Of a stretch of 64,000 bases of DNA, positions 23,901-36,252 are shown piece by piece. The DNA is taken from assembly GCF_918797505.1 (NCBI RefSeq), contig NC_092796.1, forward strand, positions 56,512,851 through 56,576,850. Direction: 5' to 3'. A program made the position numbers and the translations under genes. Below the pieces are notes generated by a model. That model saw only the letters and a program-made list of their open reading frames with translations. It did no database searches and had not been told where the DNA came from. Every line of letters begins with the position of its first letter. The first letter of the stretch is position 1. Source of the stretch: Bemisia tabaci (lineage: Eukaryota > Arthropoda > Insecta > Hemiptera > Aleyrodidae).

Positions 23901-24704
23901 CACACATTTTTCTTCCCTCAGATTCATGATTTGGCAATTATGAAACATGTCAAGGGTCAGGAATAGGTGAGTAAAGTAGCATTCTGTAGACTATGTACAT
24001 CCAATAATAGAAAAATTAAGGAATCACACAAGGTAAGAAAGGCAGGGAACAAGCCTCAAGGGTATTTCTCATTCTTCTTGACGTCATGAAATTTTCAATT
24101 ATTAAAGACCTAAAAAATTTAAACTTAATGGGGAACGATTGAAATTTTGAAAATATTATCCATAGTTTAAAACAAGCAAAGGAGACATTTATCGGTAACG
24201 TAAATCAACAACTTTGACTTAAATCGATAAAATTATGATTTATTGCAAGATTTTCCAGACTTAAAATCCATGGACAGGCAACGAACTAGAGGCAAAACAT
24301 GCAATAATATTGCAACTTCAATGGTGGATTGAGTTGCAACAAATTCTAGCATTTTTATGTTGGAACAACTGTGCATAGAATTTTATTGAAACTTATTGCA
24401 GTCCACACTGCAGTCATTGATTAATAAGTTAATGATATCAATTTATGTAAGATAATTTTATCATGTTTTTATAGTACCAAGCCTCAGTTCAGCTGTACTG
24501 GTTCAGCTGTAACAAGTTGCGACCTTCAGTCTTATTTTTCACACAGCTAGTTTTGGCCTCATGAAAGTACAAAAAGTGAGACAGGACGAGTTGTCATGGG
24601 TTGACCATGGAGAAAAAATTCGTACCTCAAAATGATTTTAAAATATCTATTTCATGAAAAATGATATTAAGAGGTCTGTAATAATGGTTGACAAAAGTTT
24701 CTTC
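21000..24704. other. Gene-poor stretch between converging WBP2 and ENT4-like genes
   Basis: This stretch must hold the end of the WBP2 3' UTR (an AATAAA occurs at about 21301) and the 3' UTR of the minus-strand transporter. Minus-strand AATAAA hexamers lie at 24382-24387 and 24239-24244, 320 and 460 bp beyond its stop. I see no gene, RNA gene or clear repeat otherwise. The frames at 21852-22094 and 23306-23503 have no recognisable similarity. Confidence 0.5.
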
Positions 24705-27700
24705 CTACACACTTGTTGTAGCAGTGCTTGTTAAAAGCGATGTCGCATTAGCAATCAGAGTAGGAACTGGAATTGTTGAATTCAGGAACAAAGGTTTCAT
24801 TGAGAAAGGTCGAATGGTTGTGAGCGGGCGTTCTTGTGTGGTGGATAACACAGTCATGGCTGTGGTTGCAACAGTAGCGACAGTGGTGGTGACTGTGGTG
24901 GCAATGGACTGCGTTGTCACACGAACTCGTTCTGATGGGAAAACACTGCGGTTGTGGTACATAACAAAAGTAGGTGTCGTACATGGAGAGCCGACAGGAG
25001 GACCGAGCATTGCATCCAAAAGGTACGCTACCAAGGAGCCACCAGTGAGTCCGATGTTGTAAGATAGAGTCATGATGTTTCCTGGCAAACAGTAAACGAA
25101 CAGTTTTGGTATCATTCCATTCATTCAGGTAAGAGATCAAGCGCCAAAAAAAGAGACATTGGGGAAAGACATAACTTATCCCATTTATGATGTCTTAAAT
25201 ATTTGAATTTACCCAAATTCATTTCGGTAAAAAATACCGAACTAGATAAAATCATGAATGTTTAGAGAAACTAGTTTTATTTGATTAATACAAATAAATT
25301 AAAAAAAAAATGGAGCTTGAGTCCTTTTGCAAATATATTTAAGTATTTGATTTTTTTTATTTTTTGCTGCTTAAAACAGCTTTTTGATCTATTCCACTAT
25401 GAATACCGAAATTGTCCCAAAATAACTGAGAATGATGCTGTAACTTTTGAACAAAGGTACTCGGTGAGCTGATCTTGGTCGTGCAATTGGGTGGTTTTCA
25501 GAGCCCCGTAAATCTCTTCTCTTGTAGGTGAGAAATAACTTTTACAACTGCACTTTTTTTACCTGTGAGTTCTCGATGCTCATCAGCGATGCGACTTGGT
25601 GCTTGAATCATTGGTACGCTTCCAACAATACCATTGCTCAAACCTAATAACATTGAAAAAAACAAAGGATATGCTTCTTCTGGAATGAAAGGGTTCCCAC
25701 GGGGAGTGGCACAAAGCAGCAGTAGAGGAACAAGAATTACTCTCGCACTAGCAAACATTAGGAGCTGGCTGCGGGACCACTCGTATGGAACTGAGGCCAG
25801 GATCTGAAAAATAAAAATAATCTTTGTTAAAGTACTTAAAAATGTCTTCATCATTCTAAATTGATTTTACTTGTAGATAATTTGCAAAGCTTGAAACTTC
25901 CTTCAACTTCTCAGGCGAAGTTTCAAGAAAGATGGGGGGGGGGGGATTGGCTAATTATACCCATGTATGATGCACAGCTGGCGTACGGGGTTGGTGAGGA
26001 AATTGAAGGAATTGAAGGGCATTACATGAGTATTTTTTACAACTTTAACGGATTCTTAGTTTTCTTAACACAAATGTTTATGCTTAACTTGGCAGGTTTC
26101 CCTGCTGGTGATACTAAATTTTTACAATTTCAAAGGTTGTGGGAAGATTGTGTGCGAATGACTTTTTCTTCCTGGATTGGGAATTTCACAGTTTTATACT
26201 GAATTTTAAAAAATGTAGGCAGAATCATCAACTCTCTTATCGATTACAAAAAATGCTAAAAACTGGGCTTCGCTTGAGCTCAGTTAAGTTTCCTTGACTA
26301 CAAGTTGATTTCTTCGATTATAATTTATGATGGTACACAACTTGATCCTTTTACTTACCTTCCCAATAAGATCAGATGCATTAAAAACAGCCATGAGAAT
26401 GACGGGCATCCATGAACCCCATTTGCAACTAATGATTTCTGATTCAATACCAGGATAGAGGCATAAGGTGACAAAATAAGCCAAGCCAATTGACAACATG
26501 TAATGCCAGATACTTTTTGCCACTTCCCATCGTGCCAGAAGACCTCCTGAGAACAATGGAAGAGATTTAAATGAGAATTATACTTTGAAAATAACAGAGT
26601 ATTTTTAATATGAAGTTGCTCTGGTGACAATTCAATATTATGGTGCTACGAATTTTGCAGGATCGGCTGACTAAGTCGTTGCTCAGGGGACGTCCAATTG
26701 CTATGAGCCCTTCTTATGGTTCCTTTCCGTACTAGACAAGATTACTAACACCTAATGATCTGCCCAATTATGACAAAAACCTTGGTATTTACTGAAAGTA
26801 AAATTAAAAATAACTTAAATGAAGGGCCTGTACTGGCTTCAGCAGAAAAATGCTGGGCTAGTTATAGTGATTAGAGTAGCACTCAAATTGTTAGTATGCC
26901 ATTCTCTTATTATCAAAATTACTCATTTGAACTTCAGTAAAGTAAATGCACAACATCAAGCACACTGACTTACTTTTGATATTGGACCAAACTTTAGTGG
27001 GACCCATTGATGTGTAACCGCCTGATGATTCACTCCGGAGTCGGATGACAACATCTTCAACTTTATAGGTAGTACCAGTTGTTGCAGAATTCGGCTCGTA
27101 CACCGGATTTGCGAAACTGAAACCTGCATTTGATGACTCCATTGGACTTTGTTGATTAAGTTTCAACACACCATATTGGTTACGATCGGAACCTTCGATT
27201 TGATCTGTAGGATCCATCTGCAAACAAAGATGAAAAAGCCATTACAAAAAACCACAAAAATGGATTGATGAGCAAATAAAAGATACGGTTTCTTCCTTCA
27301 GGAATACATCATTTTCAGGATTGGAAGTTGGAAGCCAGTCCAGGGCTAATTTCCTGGCCAAACGTTACCATACTTCCTCTGACCATAAAAGACCCCCCCT
27401 ACACTATCTGATGTAAATTCTCTTCTTTCGTTTCTTGGAGCGTACCTTTTAGACAATTCCTTTTACAGCATCACAGGACATGTGAACCCCAACTTTTAGC
27501 ACTAGCTTATACAATTCAATTATTATCTTCTCAAAATCTGGAGCCTCCTAGAATTATCTCATTTTTTTCAAGGCATACTTATAGCCACCATCAGTCGAGA
27601 GCTTCTCATGTATAACTTTGAAAAATAGATGAGACTAAAGCAGTCAAAAAATTGACTCAGGCTGGGACAGTTACAGGGTTTTTTCTGAGGCTTTCATGTG

Positions 27701-30700
27701 TGCCGACTTGTTCCACATAATGCTCCTCCAAATGGGGGTAACATCAAGTAAAAGAAGTCTACCTGTAGGGGCGGTAGAAACTCTTAAATGCCTCTGGCTT
27801 TTAGCGGAGCCTTGGGTGATTTCTTTTGGTGGGTACCTGCTTCTTGATGGCGTCATTGTCATTGACTTCTCCAATTTGATATTCGTTTCTTTTTAACTTT
27901 AAGAAATAGGTTGCTATTTTTTTAGCAAGAAGTGGATGGGCCCATAAGTCAACAAGCACTCTCAACTTACCACATTCAGTAATTTTAACAACATTGATCT
28001 TGAGACCAGCAGAGTTCACAACGGCCAAAAAGAGCTCTCTGCTGGGAATGGTCTCAGAATAAAATAAATGGTTTTGGAGCTTACCAAACCAAGATCCTCG
28101 GCTGGTTCCAGAGTTATTTTCTTTGATTCTCGACAAAGAGTCAAATAAAACTGAACGAAGTCTGTTTTGCGAACAACTTGATGCAAACAAAAACACACAG
28201 CCACACCAACAGCACTGATTCCAAAAAATATCAGAGTGTTCAGGGTTTGATTATCCATTATTAGTTTTGTAATAATTCTATTTACAGACACCAAAAATCC
28301 AGCACCACCTGGAAAAAACAAAACAAGCCCAATATGATACAGTGTGTACTATGCCTGGAAAACTGTCAATCAATGAAAAATAGCTGGCAGTGAAACTTGG
28401 TCACTGTACACTATGATTGAATGAGTCCAAAGAAAAATATTGCAAATCCATATCAGGCATGCTGAAAGTTTTCAGCCTTTCCATTCTTTAAATTGCCCTT
28501 CCCGTTTTAAAAACCCTTATTTTCAAAAAAATTTCCAAATTATGACTTTCCAAATCTTTTTGCTTTTATTTATGAATCGCCGATATTTTCACGTTGACTC
28601 AAACCAGCCTCCCAATTTTTAAGCCCCTTCTTTATGGCCTATCCATTTTTAAAACCTGATTCCGGAATCTTCCCATTTTGGCATGCAGCCAATTCCAACC
28701 CGCCAGTGATAAAGAAATTCTGCATCCCCATTCCAATTTCTGAACATTGATTAATTTTGATTTTTTTTCCCTGCCTAAGTACTCTTAACAGAAATTGCAT
28801 ATTGACTATACTTTTTCATGGATTTCAGAACTTTTCAAAGTAAGGAGGATTAATGTGTCAAACCACTCAAATTTGGCAAAAACATTTTCTTGGGAGTTTT
28901 TCGGTGTGAATGTAATACAATTTAATGGAAAGAGAATCTTACATTTTCTAGTTAAAAGAGTGTTTTAAACATAATTACATACAACATTCACAGCTTAAAA
29001 CACCAAGATATTTAGAATCCAAGCTCAACCATAAATTCAAGCCAAAAATCGAAAAAAATTAAAGATTTTACTTACTTTCTCCTGCCATCACAGCTTGTGT
29101 ATATCGACTTGGAAGCATACTTGTGTAGCCATAAAAGCTGGATTGCTGAACTACAAATAAAACAAACAATAAATTGATAGATATGTAATAGATATTTCCA
29201 TTATGAGGAAAATAATTTTAGACTGTCTGAAATGCTAGATATTCTTTGATTTTTGATTAAGCTGCGCAAATGATATTTTAGAGAAATTATTTCTGCTTGT
29301 TATGATGAGATGTGAAAGTTTTCAGGTTTCTTTCAGGAGGTGACTATTTTCTGCATGAAAAACTGCCATTGAATATATTTACTTAAAACTGTGATGATGA
29401 GAGGGATGGTTTTAATTTTTTTTTTTTTTTTTTGAGGATTGAAAAAGTTCCCCTGTAGAAGTGGGCTATTATGACATAGCTCGGAGGTCATAATTATGTC
29501 TATTATATGTTTCATGAAGCAGTGTAATGATGAGGTCATGATGGCTATAAAAATATCTTATTACCTACAGTATCTTGGACACCAAAATTTAGGGAAACTA
29601 ATTCTTGAAAAATCGTTATCAGGGATATTTTCAATCTGTCTTACCTGTGCATCCGAGAGCAACTACAGCAACCGCTATTAAATTCATTGTATATGCTAAT
29701 GTGTGGCCGAAAATTCCGAGCCAAACTTCACAGGTTGCTACAAACAACAATGTGATGAAAGAAACAAGGTAACCTGCAAAACATTATTTCATACAGATTA
29801 ATGATGCATTATGCACAAGTGAGAGCTACTAAGTATTTTTACCTGAGGAGAAGGGAACACAGCAAAGGAACTACTTTACTGCACAAGTACTCAAAGTAAC
29901 CATTAGATCAGTAGAGAAGCTGTCCTGCCTGAGCTCTTCCTATAGCACTTTGGAAAAAACCTTGCTCAGCAGCTTGGGAGCTGGGTAAAATTGAACTTAC
30001 GGTAATTTTTTTTTACCCTTTTCCTGTATTCCAACCATTTTCTTTTAAAAAAAACTTCAGTGCTACGGGGAGGGGAGGGGGGGGGATTATCGATAAGATG
30101 TACTAACAGGAAGATTGTTATTTGCTCATTCACTTGAATTTCTAAGATTAAAATTGATACTTTCTCCCTTGTCAATTATTCTACTCGGTTTAAGGCCTGA
30201 CACATACATCAAATTTTAATCACAAATTTTCAGCGCAGTGTTCTCGATTTTTTGTCTGCTGATGAGTGCAGGTACTTCTACTTTGGTGGATGGCGCTGTT
30301 TCATTAGAAGCTTGGTCCAAATTCACTCAGACACGTTGGGAGGGCGAGTTGGGACTGGGAGGCACTCGATGAAGAAGCAAAAAAATATTTAATTTTGAAG
30401 GGAAGTTATAGATCGACGGTATAAGTCGGCAATCACATAGCTCGTTTGCGGTGTCTGAAAATCTCTGCCTCCATGTCATTTTTTTAAAGGAGAACAAATT
30501 GACATCATTCCTTGAAGTTTATGCAGAGTTTTCTTCGCACAGAGAAGAAAAATCACGGCAGTTTTACAGAATTGCCGTTGAGTAGTTTTCCGTTTTAAAA
30601 AAAACGTATGACAGGAAGTCTGCAACGTCGCAAACCGAGTTATGTGATTGCCGACCTACACCGTCGATATGCTCCTTAGTACAATTTGCTGAGTGGTTAT

Positions 30701-33546
30701 TTGCGTAATAATTTAAAAACATGTAGGTATCTAAGTTTAGAAAAATTACTGTTTTCAATAAACTTATGCTTATTCCTGAGTAGCAGAGGTTACTGCAAGT
30801 TGCGAGAGTACCTATCGTCACTTAATTTCAATTTTGTGGAAAGTTGTGTAGATTGCCTATCCTCCTATTTGAAGGCACGAAAATTATCGCGATTTTTCGC
30901 AGTAACGTTGCAACAAATTGGAATAAAAGGGAATTAAGTTAAAACATAATTTTGGGTTGCAGGTCGCATAACCTGTCAGTTCTTCCCATGTCCTCAAATC
31001 GAGATAAAATCGTGTCAGATTGCAATTTTTCAAGCACTGAACTAAATGTAAACTATAATATTTCGAGTTGGACGATATAATTAGTAGGTGCATGCTCATT
31101 GACGAAATGTCTCGCAGTTGAAACTGAAATTTTAAAACATAAATTTTTCGAAAAGTTTCAGTAGATTTCATTCTGTACTTTCATGTATTTATGCGAAAAT
31201 TATTTAATTTATACTTTGTGCGAAAATTCGCGGCTTTTGTGGAATTTTGCAACATCACATAAATTCGGAATTTTTTCTCTGCATAGGTACTTGCAACATT
31301 CCTGAAATCTTTGCGTTTTTGCTGAATTTTGACGCTGCATGTAAAATTTGACAACTTTTTACGAAATTGTTTATCGTCGATAAATCGTCGATCGGTCATG
31401 TTGATTGGAATTGCAGTCAATTTAGCCAATTCTGATAACCACCGAAAAATTCGAGCCGGAAGATTTTTTTTCCTGCAAAGCATCGCGATAATTTTGTGGG
31501 ATTTTACCGCGCAGTGCATTTCGCGAATAATAGTCTGAAATGCAGCAAATTGTGGATATATGTGTAATATTGCAACTTCGTGGAGAAAACATCGGAATTT
31601 TATGCCGTAAAATATCGCGACTATTTCGGGTTTTTTTTCCTTTGAAAAATGCTAAGCATCTACTTGGGTCATGAGACAAAATTAAGAATAAAAATTCTTA
31701 CCAAAAGTTATCCGCGTATTTAAAGACAAAGTTTCAACGAGGATATTGTTTGCCAGGACAGCAAAAAAAGCCATGACAATATATATGAGTGACATGTCAA
31801 ACACGATGGTGGTTCCAGGATACTGCTGAGTAAAGTAATCCACAGCTATGATGAAACTGGAAAATTCAAAATCAAAAGATTAGGACATTTTAAGAAAACA
31901 GTAGGTAACTACAGGAACTCAGCGTTAGTGAGAATGAGAAATAGAGAGAGAGCTCGAACGCTCTGAGTTCACTAAAAGTGCGAAGAAGTTTCACAGAAGA
32001 ATTTGCAATAAGTCATGTAGAGGAATATTACTCCTTCATTTCAGAGGTTATGCACTTGGTGCTGCTTAGACGTCGAAATAGATGTATCGCGCCCCTTCAC
32101 AGATCTCGCAGCTCCACGTTCAATCAAAGGAAAACTGATAGGATGATGATGGTTATGGATGGGTGAGGATGGGATGGAAAGGGGACAAGTTCCCTATTTT
32201 TATGGAGGGTAGATGCTTGTTTTAGATTCTCGAAGACATTAAATAATCTCTATAAGAAAGTGTTATCAATTTGCAAGAGCAAATACGAAAAAATTCGTCG
32301 AGCTTTTCTTATTTCGTGGTTTAGTGTATCGAATTTGTTTATTTGGGGTTTTTAATTATTGGTATTTGGGAGTCAAATTTGTTTGTCTTCAAAACCCCAC
32401 GGCTGAATTATAGAAAATCAAAAGTAAAGAAAAAAATGCAGAAAAAACCGATGATACCAAGAGATGGCACGAAGAAAGGGATTTGAGTTTCACGATGTCG
32501 CAAATGTCGCTCTTTTGTTGTTACTTATTCAGTTGTCCCTCCACGCATTTTTTGCGCTGATCGATGTGATGACTTTGGACTGAATCTTTACGGCTACTTT
32601 ACTTGACATTTCGTAACGCTTTATGCGCAGTGCGTAAAGATAGTTTACACAAAAAACAGAAAAAAGTGGAAGACAGCAATTTTTATATCCTTTGTTTTCA
32701 TTCCGCTGAGGAAAACGTTCCTCTGAATTGTAAGTCGTTGTGATGGAATGCTGGGAGACTCTGGCGCGCCGAAGCACCTAGGGTTGGTTGTATGATCGGG
32801 CAATAAATTAGAAGTTCCTGAGTCCAATACTCCGATTATCAACAATAACAGGAACACTTTTCCTCGGCGCCGTGCAGGTGCAAATCGATTTGCGTAACAC
32901 CTTGATCGAAAGGTCGAGAGGACAGAAAAAAACTTTCGAAGATAGTACTTTTGGTTAAATTCATGACACGCGTAACCGATCCCTCCCACGACTGGTTCGA
33001 TCCGGAATGCCAGGGTCAAGATGCAAAATAATGGATCTTGGTCTGTGTTCAGTCGCGCCCTTTACCTAAACATTTTGAAAAACAGGAGGAAAACCCGCGT
33101 GGATTAATCGGAAAGAGATATCTCTGATGCGAAAATGATATCCTGAGCGCAAGGGATGGGATATACCTCCTCCTATTTTAGAGGATTCAGAAGACCAGGA
33201 CAAGGAGGGTGTGAGAAGGGGCGCGTCAAGTTAAAGTTGGGATGATTTTGGATGATATTAACGAGGAAAGGAGATGTGAAAAAGATTTCGGGTTGCGGGA
33301 AACGGAACGGAGGAGGGGAAGGGTTGACTTCTCCGTCCCCGAAAACACGGAAAAAGCGACTGAGGTCTGAGATTACCTGTTGTAGGGCAATAGGAACCCG
33401 ACTCCGGCCAAGACGAGGGACAAATATATTCCGTTGTATTTGTCGATGGGCGGCGAGAGGTGGTTGAATCCGTTGGACATCCTCATGTCGCCGGGCATCC
33501 TGGTCTTGCCCAGCTGGATATACCCGCGGCTCAAATTCTCGTCCAT
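24705..33546 (-). CDS. ENT4: Equilibrative nucleoside transporter 4-like (SLC29A4/PMAT family), 9 exons
   Basis: Coding exons in gene order are 33377-33546, 31702-31856, 29645-29773, 29076-29150, 28085-28308, 26974-27217, 26359-26546, 25563-25803 and 24705-25081; phases agree and give 600 residues (human ENT4 has 530). ENT proteins are 11-helix carriers moving nucleosides by facilitated diffusion; the ENT4 branch moves organic cations and monoamines at the plasma membrane. ENT4-like marks are DKYNGIYLSLVLAGVGFLLP (TM1, residues about 35-54), LANNILVETL, VALGCTVQQSSFYGY, MLPSRYTQAVMAGES, LCLYPGIESEI, MAVFNASDLIGKILASVPYEW and SNGIVGSVPM. A polar loop from exon 6 (residues 252-332) separates TM6 and TM7. 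After the last helix comes a long Thr-rich tail with sequons NRS, NST and NAT. Several introns hold MITEs. Substrate choice is inferred from the family only. Confidence 0.92.
30411..30670. mobile_element. MITE family A copy (young)
   Basis: It begins GATCGACGGTATAAGTCGGC and ends in the inverted CCTACACCGTCGATAT, 260 bp. Internal sequence closely matches 20080-20340 (for example TTTTAAAGGAGAACAAATTG and GAATTGCCGTTGAGTAGTTT). It sits in intron 2 of the ENT4-like gene. Confidence 0.88.
30870..31640. repeat. Degenerate TCGCGA/GAAAATTCGCG-rich block
   Basis: Short motifs such as TATCGCGATTTTTCGC, GCGAAAATTCGCGGC, GGAATTTTGCAACATC and CATCGCGATAATTTTG recur in both orientations through about 770 bp. 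The frames that open across it (31181-31519, 31422-31679) are low-complexity readings of these motifs. A similar block lies at 34105-34370. It lies in an intron of the ENT4-like gene, and the class is unknown. Confidence 0.45.
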
Positions 33547-33960
33547 GGTTCGGGTGGTCTTGTCACTCGCACTCACACTAGAAAACAGCTCACTCGCACA
33601 TGGCACTGGTTCGGCAAAAGCATCTCGGCTCCTTTCACGCTACGGTCGACGGAGCAAGGGCGCGAAACTCACCACCAGTCCTCGCGCCAACGGACATGGC
33701 TCGTCCGACTCGAAAAGCCAAGGGGCCACGCTAATAAACAAGTTGGAGACGACTTGGCTCCGGAAAATCCATGCGGCGCGCAGGGTCCGTTTCGCGGGAG
33801 TGAGCCACGAGCGCGCCCATCGATTTTTCCGCTTCCCCGTTTCCAAGTCGTGTGTAGCGCCCTCTGTGCCTCTCAAAGCTCCCAACTTCGCCACGCAACT
33901 CCCGACCCGATCGCTGGCGCTTGGTCCAGTCATAATTCACACTTAAGAGAGGCATAAAGC
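33547..33960 (-). promoter_or_regulatory. GC- and CpG-rich 5' region of the ENT4-like gene
   Basis: The 400 bp before the transporter ATG are much richer in G+C and CpG than their surroundings (for example GCGGCGCGCAGGGTCCG and ACGAGCGCGCCC). Such a block should hold the 5' UTR and core promoter. Both strands are open in several frames here simply because stop codons are rare in GC-rich DNA. No TATA box is evident. The transcription start is not determined. Confidence 0.45.
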
Positions 33961-33989
33961 ACGGCACGCTACATTTTGGATTTGTTACC

Positions 33990-34092
33990 CCCCCCCCCCC
34001 CCCTCCTCCCTACTTTGGAGACGTGGGCTCCTATCTCTCAACGCGTTAAGACAAAATAGCGTGCCGCGCTCATCTAGACCCCCCCCCCTCCC
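33990..34092. repeat. Two poly(C) runs
   Basis: Runs of about 16 C near 33988 and about 10 C near 34080 flank a short unique stretch. The lengths of such runs are often unreliable in assemblies. Confidence 0.7.
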
Positions 34093-34104
34093 AAAGTAGT
34101 ATTT

Positions 34105-34370
34105 TTCGACAGAAAATCGCGATATTTTGAAGTCGAGTTGCGATTTTTCGACGATATATTGGCGATAAAATCGCTAGGATCATCAACATCTGAGCGATTA
34201 TCTTCGATCTTGTTGCAATTTTATCTCAAAAACATCGCGATCAATAAATTCGTAATTATTTGATCTCGATTTATCTCGATTTTTGGTTCCATAATATTCG
34301 CGATTTTATCACAATTTTGCATCCGATAATGTTGCAAAAAAATCGACGTCGATAAAATCGCGCAACGTTC
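34105..34370. repeat. Degenerate ATCGCGAT/ATCTCGAT-rich block
   Basis: It holds dense short motifs such as AAAATCGCGATATTTTG, GATTTATCTCGATTTTT and ATAAAATCGCGCAACG, similar to 30870-31640. It lies upstream of the transporter promoter and has no coding potential. Confidence 0.45.
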
Positions 34371-34380
34371 TCCGATCAAA

Positions 34381-34505
34381 TGGACGTATTTCTGCCAAAC
34401 GGAACTATGAGCATTTAAATATGATCCCTGTTTTGCATATATTCTTATGGGTCTCAGGGCTCATGTCTTAGTGCGCATAGTTCCGTTTGGCAGAAATGCG
34501 TCCAA
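34381..34505. mobile_element. 125-bp inverted-repeat MITE
   Basis: The left arm TGGACGTATTTCTGCCAAAC, followed by GGAACTATG, is mirrored on the right by CATAGTTCC, followed by GTTTGGCAGAAATGCGTCCA. The arms are about 30 bp with one or two mismatches, which is strong for so short an element. No duplication longer than 3 bp is visible. Confidence 0.8.
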
Positions 34506-35690
34506 ATCGCAACTTATTATCGCGATCACTACCACTCGGGTTGTGTGAAAATGTGATTTTGACCCTTCACTTAACTCCAAGCTACTGATATTCTCGACTC
34601 GGCTTCATTTACTTCTGCTCGATTTAATTGAGTATCGGCTCGGATTGTCCTTTCTCCGGGCAAAGGGAGCCCAAAATGTTCCGATTTCATGGAGGCTCCT
34701 TGGATAATTTAATAACGATAACGTTTGAATACAACTCTTCGTGCTCAAGGGATGTCTGTGTTGCATAAACACGAAAATGCAGGCGCTTTCGTTTCTTGTA
34801 CCACAACGCAATGACTCGCTGAAACTACTCGTGATTTACAGACTTGAAGTGCCGCGCCGTGCTAAATTAAAACGCCGTAAAAGTAATTGAATGTAGCCGA
34901 ATTTCTCCCGATAAAATATTTCCTTATGAGAGAAGATGAGAATATTGTTTTTGAAATTTTCAGATATGGTAGACTGAATGGACCACTAGACAAGGTACGA
35001 ATTTCAGCATTCTGATACATGTTTCCTCATCAAAATTTTACGTAGAATACGACGCGCATAACGAAAATTACCGAAATCAACTTCTTCCAAAGATATTTAA
35101 TGATTCTTGGTGCGTGAATTGAAACCACCCGCTCATGAAAACTCAATGCTCCACGTGATTCACATCGCGCGCTAAACGTTATCATGAACGTCTCAGCGAT
35201 ATAAAAATCTGGCAATAACAATCTTGACTCTTTGGCTCAGCTATAGCAAATTCCTTATAGTTTGAATAACACATGGTGGGAAATGAACATTGCTCGATTG
35301 AGAAGCTTGCTGAAACCATTGTAGTGCGCGATTTGACTCACGTAGAGCTTTGAGTTTCTTGTGAGCGGGCAGTTCAAATTCCTCGTAACCAATGTGAAAT
35401 AAAAAGGTCAATAACTTCGTTAGGACTTGGTTTCAGTAACTTTTGTTGCGCGAATCGTGTTCTAAGTGAAATTTTGGTTAAGAAACATGTATTAGAATGC
35501 TTAAATTCGTACTCAGTCTAGTGGTCCATTGCGAATAAAAATTCTCTGCAAAATTCAAGCGCAAAAAAGCACGAGTTTTCAAAAAATTGTGTCTTGGTCA
35601 GGAGGAGGGCAATGCCTTCATAAGACGTTTTTTCTTAGCTCGGCATTGTCTTTATTGCATGCAGATAGAAGAGCTTAGCAGATAGACAAA

Positions 35691-36252
35691 GTGCGGAACC
35701 ACGAATCTCCGCGTTTGCGACGTTACAGGGTGTGATACTTTATTTTTTCTTTGGAAACCGTATTTTCATCGAGACTTCCGTGATTTTTCTTCTCTGTTGG
35801 CGGTTTATTCTAGGTAAATTGTGAGCTAAAAAGTTGGCTTGTTTTTTCTGGAATAAATAAAATGAGACGGAAAATTGTGAAACATCGCAATAAAGCATAG
35901 AGAAAAAAAGGGGGTGTTTGCATCTTGAGGATTTGTACCCACCTACGTCATCAATGTAAACAAGACGCTCGTTGAGGGTTATGTTGACGCTGTAAAAACG
36001 GACCATAATGTCCGATTTTTTTACTTAAATCAACTCTTTATATAATTTCAAGCACTTTTTACAGAATGACTTTTTCCCTTAAATTACACCATTTCCAAGA
36101 AAATCGACAGGATAAAAACGTCGCTGTACCCAATGACGTCATCAAAGCTATAGATACTCTATGAAAAATTCCAAGATGCCCGAAATGCAAACACCTCCTT
36201 TTTTTTCTCTATGGCAATAAAGTACGTAGCTTTGCACTTTAGCCGTCGATGT
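35691..36252. mobile_element. MITE family B copy interrupted by a second element
   Basis: Outer parts 35691-35895 and 36214-36252 together match the reverse of the family B copy at 36711-36970, through CTTTGGAAACCGTATTTTCA, the TTGGCTTGTTTT region and the end TTGCACTTTAGCCGTCGATG. The join falls at GAAACATCGCAATAAAG / TACGTAGCTTTGCAC. The middle 35896-36213 is a different element (family C). Confidence 0.8.
35896..36213. mobile_element. Family C inverted-repeat element, 318 bp, 9-bp target duplication
   Basis: Its ends CATAGAGAAAAAAAGG..GGTGTTTGCAT and ATGCAAACACCTCC..TTTTCTCTATG are inverted. It is flanked by a perfect direct 9-bp repeat, GCAATAAAG, at 35887-35895 and 36214-36222, so the outer family B MITE was the target. 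Internal TACGTCATCAATGTAAAC and AATGACGTCATCAAAG also mirror each other. A second copy lies at 52320-52563. A 9-bp duplication is typical of Mutator-like elements, but the class is inferred. Confidence 0.88.

Noticed and set aside
25861..26202. 113-codon plus-strand open frame
   Set aside because: It lies within an intron of the transporter, includes a poly(G) run, and shows no family motif or splice partners.
27671..28196. Open frames next to the transporter exon 28085-28308 as an extra exon
   Set aside because: They are out of phase with the neighbouring exons, and exon 5 joins exon 6 cleanly without them.
33434..33957. Two overlapping plus-strand frames of 165-170 codons and minus-strand frames at the same place
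   Set aside because: They lie in the GC-rich 5' region of the ENT4-like gene, where stops are rare; partly antisense to its first exon and without family motifs.
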